A stretch of 64,000 nt of DNA, from assembly GCF_004793765.1 (NCBI RefSeq), contig NZ_SRYM01000006.1:1-64000 (forward strand). Reading direction: 5' to 3'. Of this stretch, positions 61,451 to 64,000 are shown piece by piece; the stretch's first letter is position 1, and every line of letters starts with the position of its first letter. The translations under genes were made by a program, and so were the position numbers. Under the pieces are notes generated by a model. That model made no database searches. It was not told the DNA's origin and saw nothing but the letters and a program-made list of their open reading frames with translations. The stretch is from Parabacteroides distasonis. Lineage in GTDB: Bacteria > Bacteroidota > Bacteroidia > Bacteroidales > Tannerellaceae.

Positions 61451-62905
61451 ATGTCAGCAGAAATCAAAGATCTATCTCCGAAGCATGTATGGGGTTATTT
61501 TTATGACCTTACGCAAATCCCCCGTCCGACCGGACATATGGAGGCAGTAACCCGTTTTATGATATCTTTTGGTAAAGGATTGGGACTGGAAACCCTGCAA
61601 GATGAGGTGGGTAACGTATTGATCCGTAAGCCGGCTACTTCCGGAATGGAAGGTTGTAAGACCGTGACATTGCAGTCTCATCTGGATATGGTTCCTCAAA
61701 AGAACTCTTCCGTAAAGCATGATTTCGAGAAAGATCCGATTGACGCTTATATAGACGGTGATTGGGTGACGGCCCGTGAGACGACTTTAGGGGCGGACAA
61801 TGGCATGGGTGCCGCTCTAGCGATGGCCGTGTTAGCGGACGATAATTTGCGCCACGGACCTATCGAGGCCTTGTTTACGATTGATGAGGAACAGGGCATG
61901 GACGGCGCTTTTGGTCTAAAGCCACATTTCTTAAAGGGTGATATTTTATTGAATTGCGATTCCGAGAAGGAAGGGGAGTTGTTCGTAGGTTGCGCGGGGG
62001 GCGCGAACGTGAATATCTCTTTCCAGTTTAAGGAGGATACTTATATCCCGGAAGGCGACGTGGCCGTCAAGGTTAGTTTGGCGGGCCTGAAAGGTGGCCA
62101 TTCCGGTGTGGATATTCATTTAGGGCGTGCGAACGCGAATAAGTTGATGTTCCGTTTCTTGAAAGAAGCGGTATGCGATTATGGCGCTCGTTTGTCTTCT
62201 GTGGCAGGTGGTTCCTTGCCTAACGCTATCTCTCGTGAAGCTTTTGCCGTGATAACGATTCCGGGTGATAACGTGGAGTCTCTTTGGGAGCTAGTGGCTG
62301 ATTACCAAGATATGTTCCGTACGGAGTATATGGGTGTGGAGGATCGGATCGATTTCGTTGCGGAGATGGTTGAATTGCCGTCCACGTTGATTCCGGAGGA
62401 GATACAGGATGATTTGATCAATGCGATCGAGGGATGCCAGAATGGTGTGATCAGCATGTTACATGATTTCCCGGGTACGGTTGAGTCTTCCTCTAATTTA
62501 GCGATCGTGAAGACTTCTGATGGATTGATCGAGGTGAAGATCTTGGTGCGGAGCTCATCCGAGTCTCGCAGGGATTCTGTTTGCTCAAGTTTGGAGAGTG
62601 TATTCGCTTTGGCAGGAGCCAAGGTGGAGGAGTCCGGTCATTATAATGGTTGGCAGCCTAATATAAATTCCCCGATCTTGAATTTGATGAAATCTACTTA
62701 TCTGGATTTATTTGGTAAGGAACCTGAGGTGAAGGTGATGCATGCCGGATTAGAATGCGGTATCATTCAAGGCGCTTATCCGGAGATGGATATGGTTTCT
62801 ATCGGACCGGATTTGGAATATCCGCACTCGCCGGACGAGCGAGTGAATATTCATTCCGTACAGAAGATCTGGGAGTTTATTACAACTACATTGGAGAGAA
62901 TCTAA
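61451..62905 (+). CDS. pepD: Aminoacyl-histidine dipeptidase (Xaa-His, carnosinase-like)
   Basis: 484 residues, M20 family di-zinc peptidase. TLQSHLDMVPQKNSSVKHDF has the first zinc His and Asp; LGADNGMGAALAMAVLADDN the bridging Asp; LFTIDEEQGMDGAFGL the catalytic Glu pair; VMHAGLECGIIQGAYPEMDM and YPHSPDERVNIHSV the last ligands. A dimerisation lid is inserted at about 200-390. Cytosolic hydrolysis of dipeptides. Monocistronic with a strong terminator. Confidence 0.95.
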   Translation: MSAEIKDLSPKHVWGYFYDLTQIPRPTGHMEAVTRFMISFGKGLGLETLQDEVGNVLIRKPATSGMEGCKTVTLQSHLDMVPQKNSSVKHDFEKDPIDAYIDGDWVTARETTLGADNGMGAALAMAVLADDNLRHGPIEALFTIDEEQGMDGAFGLKPHFLKGDILLNCDSEKEGELFVGCAGGANVNISFQFKEDTYIPEGDVAVKVSLAGLKGGHSGVDIHLGRANANKLMFRFLKEAVCDYGARLSSVAGGSLPNAISREAFAVITIPGDNVESLWELVADYQDMFRTEYMGVEDRIDFVAEMVELPSTLIPEEIQDDLINAIEGCQNGVISMLHDFPGTVESSSNLAIVKTSDGLIEVKILVRSSSESRRDSVCSSLESVFALAGAKVEESGHYNGWQPNINSPILNLMKSTYLDLFGKEPEVKVMHAGLECGIIQGAYPEMDMVSIGPDLEYPHSPDERVNIHSVQKIWEFITTTLERI

Positions 62906-62929
62906 GGATCTTTTTCCTTATAGATATTA

Positions 62930-62995
62930 AACAAACCCTCCAGCCTTTGTTCTTCTAACCATTTGGTTAGCGAGAATAGGGCCGGAGGGTTTGTT
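62930..62995 (+). terminator. Long hairpin terminator after pepD
   Basis: 12-bp outer arms AACAAACCCTCC / GGAGGGTTTGTT enclose an inner stem CTAACC-ATTT-GGTTAG, so nearly 66 bases fold into one rod, followed by TTGTTTCTC. Longer than an ordinary terminator. Between it and the leader repeat (62996-63055) I see nothing. Confidence 0.75.
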
Positions 62996-63055
62996 TTGTT
63001 TCTCTATATCCTCAAGGGAGAGCCCTGTGTGTTGTTCGCCATTGTAGCCTAGTCG

Positions 63056-63481
63056 TTATATTAACGTACGCATGTACATTATATCATTAGGTAAAAATGG
63101 CTCATGTGATAAAATCCGTGGATGAGACTATCGACGAGGAATGTTCCACGGAACGTGGAAAGTGCTTGGAAAACTACTTAGTAAGCAGACTTCCCCTTTG
63201 CTTAGGGAGTAGATGCCGGTCTACTTAGGGAGTCGTTGTCGATAGTCTTAAGGATTCGTCTGTATTCTTGTATTGTAACTGTCTTATTCTCTAAAAGATA
63301 AGTATACCTTCTTCGTTCAGTGTCACCGAACGATCATTCGCCGCCGGCGAATATATATTCACTTCCGCCGAACGATCGTTCGCTGTCGCTAGATGAAGTA
63401 TATATTAGGTTGTGAGGGATTTTCCATAAGCTCCAAGGATCGTTTGTCCTGGTTTGTTTCGGCTTTTGTACCTATGGATTG
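63056..63481 (+). repeat. Long leader repeat, copy 2
   Basis: Same as 1-426, including the palindromes (CGAACGATCGTTCG lies at 63369-63382). Similarity ends abruptly after GTACCTATGGATTG, 22 bases before the ATG of the secreted-protein fragment. The TTCCACG hairpin near the 5' end and the palindrome cluster are retained, which suggests selection on these elements or recent duplication. Confidence 0.85.
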
Positions 63482-63503
63482 ATTAATGTTAAATTTTTGA
63501 TTT

Positions 63504-63689
63504 ATGAACAAAAAGATTACTACGCTTTTGGCTAGTGCTATGCTGGCGACTGCATTCTCGGCGGGAGCACAGAAGGTAGGGGATCAGATCTTGCTGAAGT
63601 CTTCGTCAAAGTTTTTAACTGTAGCTACTGAAACAACTAATGGAAGTCAGTTTGGCCAGATCGGGACTTTTTTTGGTGAATATCTTTAA
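63504..63689 (+). pseudogene. Truncated secreted surface protein (N-terminus only)
   Basis: 61 codons: signal peptide MNKKITTLLASAMLATAFSA ending GAQ, then KVGDQILLKSSSKFLTVATE, and a stop after IGTFFGEYL. Full-length relatives in Parabacteroides are very large secreted proteins (family knowledge, from memory DUF6383-type). Here everything after about 35 mature residues is gone. The rex promoter begins inside the last codons. Could still be a tiny secreted peptide, but a deletion remnant is more likely. Confidence 0.6.
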
Positions 63690-63702
63690 TTTTGTACTTT
63701 TG
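63673..63702 (+). promoter_or_regulatory. rex promoter
   Basis: TTG (63673-63675), 19 bases, TACTTTTG (63695-63702): full consensus. The -33 element lies inside the 3' end of the truncated frame. Leader of about 35 bases to the ATG at 63745. Confidence 0.8.
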
Positions 63703-63744
63703 TAAGCTTGCACGAATGTTATACATGAATAGGAAAATTAGACA

Positions 63745-64000
63745 ATGGCCAGCGATGATATAAAACAGGCATGGAAAGTGCCGGAACCTACGTTAAGGAG
63801 GTTGCCGTGGTACCTCGCGTTTGTAAAGTTGATGAAAGGGAAAGGGGAAACGTTTATCTCATCTACCCAGATCGCTAAGGAGATCAATGTAGATCCCAGT
63901 CAAGTCGCTAAAGATCTCTCTTTTGTGAATATCTCCGGGAAGACGAGAGTGGGATACGATATTAACGCATTGGTTGACGTACTGGAGGATTTCCTCGGTT
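63745..64000 (+). CDS. rex: Redox-sensing transcriptional repressor Rex (partial)
   Basis: 85 codons seen, cut by the window end. The winged-helix domain is clear: VPEPTLRRLPWYLAFVKLMK, ISSTQIAKEINVDPSQVAKD, LSFVNISGKTRVGYDINALV. The NADH-binding Rossmann half lies outside. Rex represses fermentation and respiration genes when NAD+/NADH is high; cydAB at 2.4-5.4 kb is a plausible target but no operator was identified. Confidence 0.93.
   Translation, partial: MASDDIKQAWKVPEPTLRRLPWYLAFVKLMKGKGETFISSTQIAKEINVDPSQVAKDLSFVNISGKTRVGYDINALVDVLEDFLG

Overview
The window reads as chromosomal DNA of a gut Bacteroidales bacterium, most likely Parabacteroides (P. distasonis-like). The evidence is the gene content (DUF4492-cydAB, DUF1080 and Gfo/Idh/MocA enzymes with Tat signals, NigD-like lipoprotein, Ser-type sulfatases, DUF3575/DUF3868 pair, T9SS-like C-termini) and many promoters of the Bacteroidetes form TTG-N19/20-TAnnTTTG. 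Species assignment is inference. No rRNA, tRNA, CRISPR array, intact IS element or phage was seen.

Layout. 1-800: copy 1 of a 426-bp leader repeat, attached to the 3' stub of a deleted secreted-protein gene. 0.8-5.4 kb: small secreted protein, rnz, and the cytochrome bd operon. 5.7-10.4 kb: a periplasmic sugar-oxidation cluster (Gfo/Idh/MocA, DUF1080, DoxX, Gfo/Idh/MocA). 10.5-14.1 kb: two ECF sigma-factor operons facing each other. 14.2-17 kb: NigD-like protein, lpxB, surE. 17.1-20.5 kb: gene remnants (glycosyltransferase, Rpn-type nuclease, a frameshifted outer-membrane barrel, a secreted-protein fragment). 20.6-23.3 kb: a large membrane-spanning regulator, followed by 22-bp repeats. 23.7-26.7 kb: a broken Gfo/Idh gene, a TIM-barrel isomerase, an HU-like protein and a HAD phosphatase. 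26.7-32.6 kb: rpsA, a third ECF pair, a DJ-1 protein and others. 32.7-35.8 kb: two coupled sulfatases. 35.8-37.3 kb: gene debris and strong inverted repeats. 37.3-38.5 kb: an unusual regulator with an RNA-polymerase-alpha-CTD-like end. 39.0-47.6 kb: an eight-gene operon (porin, imelysin, di-heme oxidoreductase, porin, cytochrome c, RidA/chorismatase-like, hemerythrin, LuxR-type regulator). 47.7-49.8 kb: DUF3575 and an OmpA/TPR protein. 49.8-53.3 kb: nitronate monooxygenase and two phosphate-starvation-type units (porin, pstS), each behind a Pho-box-like array. 53.4-62.9 kb: housekeeping genes (lpxH, Fe-S assembly, radC, efp, lrgAB, mgtE, rsmA, flippase-like, pepD). 63.06 kb to the end: leader copy 2 with a truncated secreted-protein gene, then rex, cut by the window edge.

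How the genes work together. The strongest candidate for a poorly described system is the 39.0-47.6 kb operon. It has one good promoter with an inverted-repeat operator candidate, three heme-c motifs, an imelysin, a di-iron protein and a regulator whose receiver domain has lost its phospho-acceptor aspartate. It looks like an envelope iron or redox module with its own sensor. The second candidate is the 885-residue regulator at 20.6 kb, with a degenerate phospholipase-C-like domain and a LamG domain outside the membrane and a winged-helix domain inside. The third is the pair of Pho-box arrays at 51.06 and 52.43 kb, which share base-for-base spacing.
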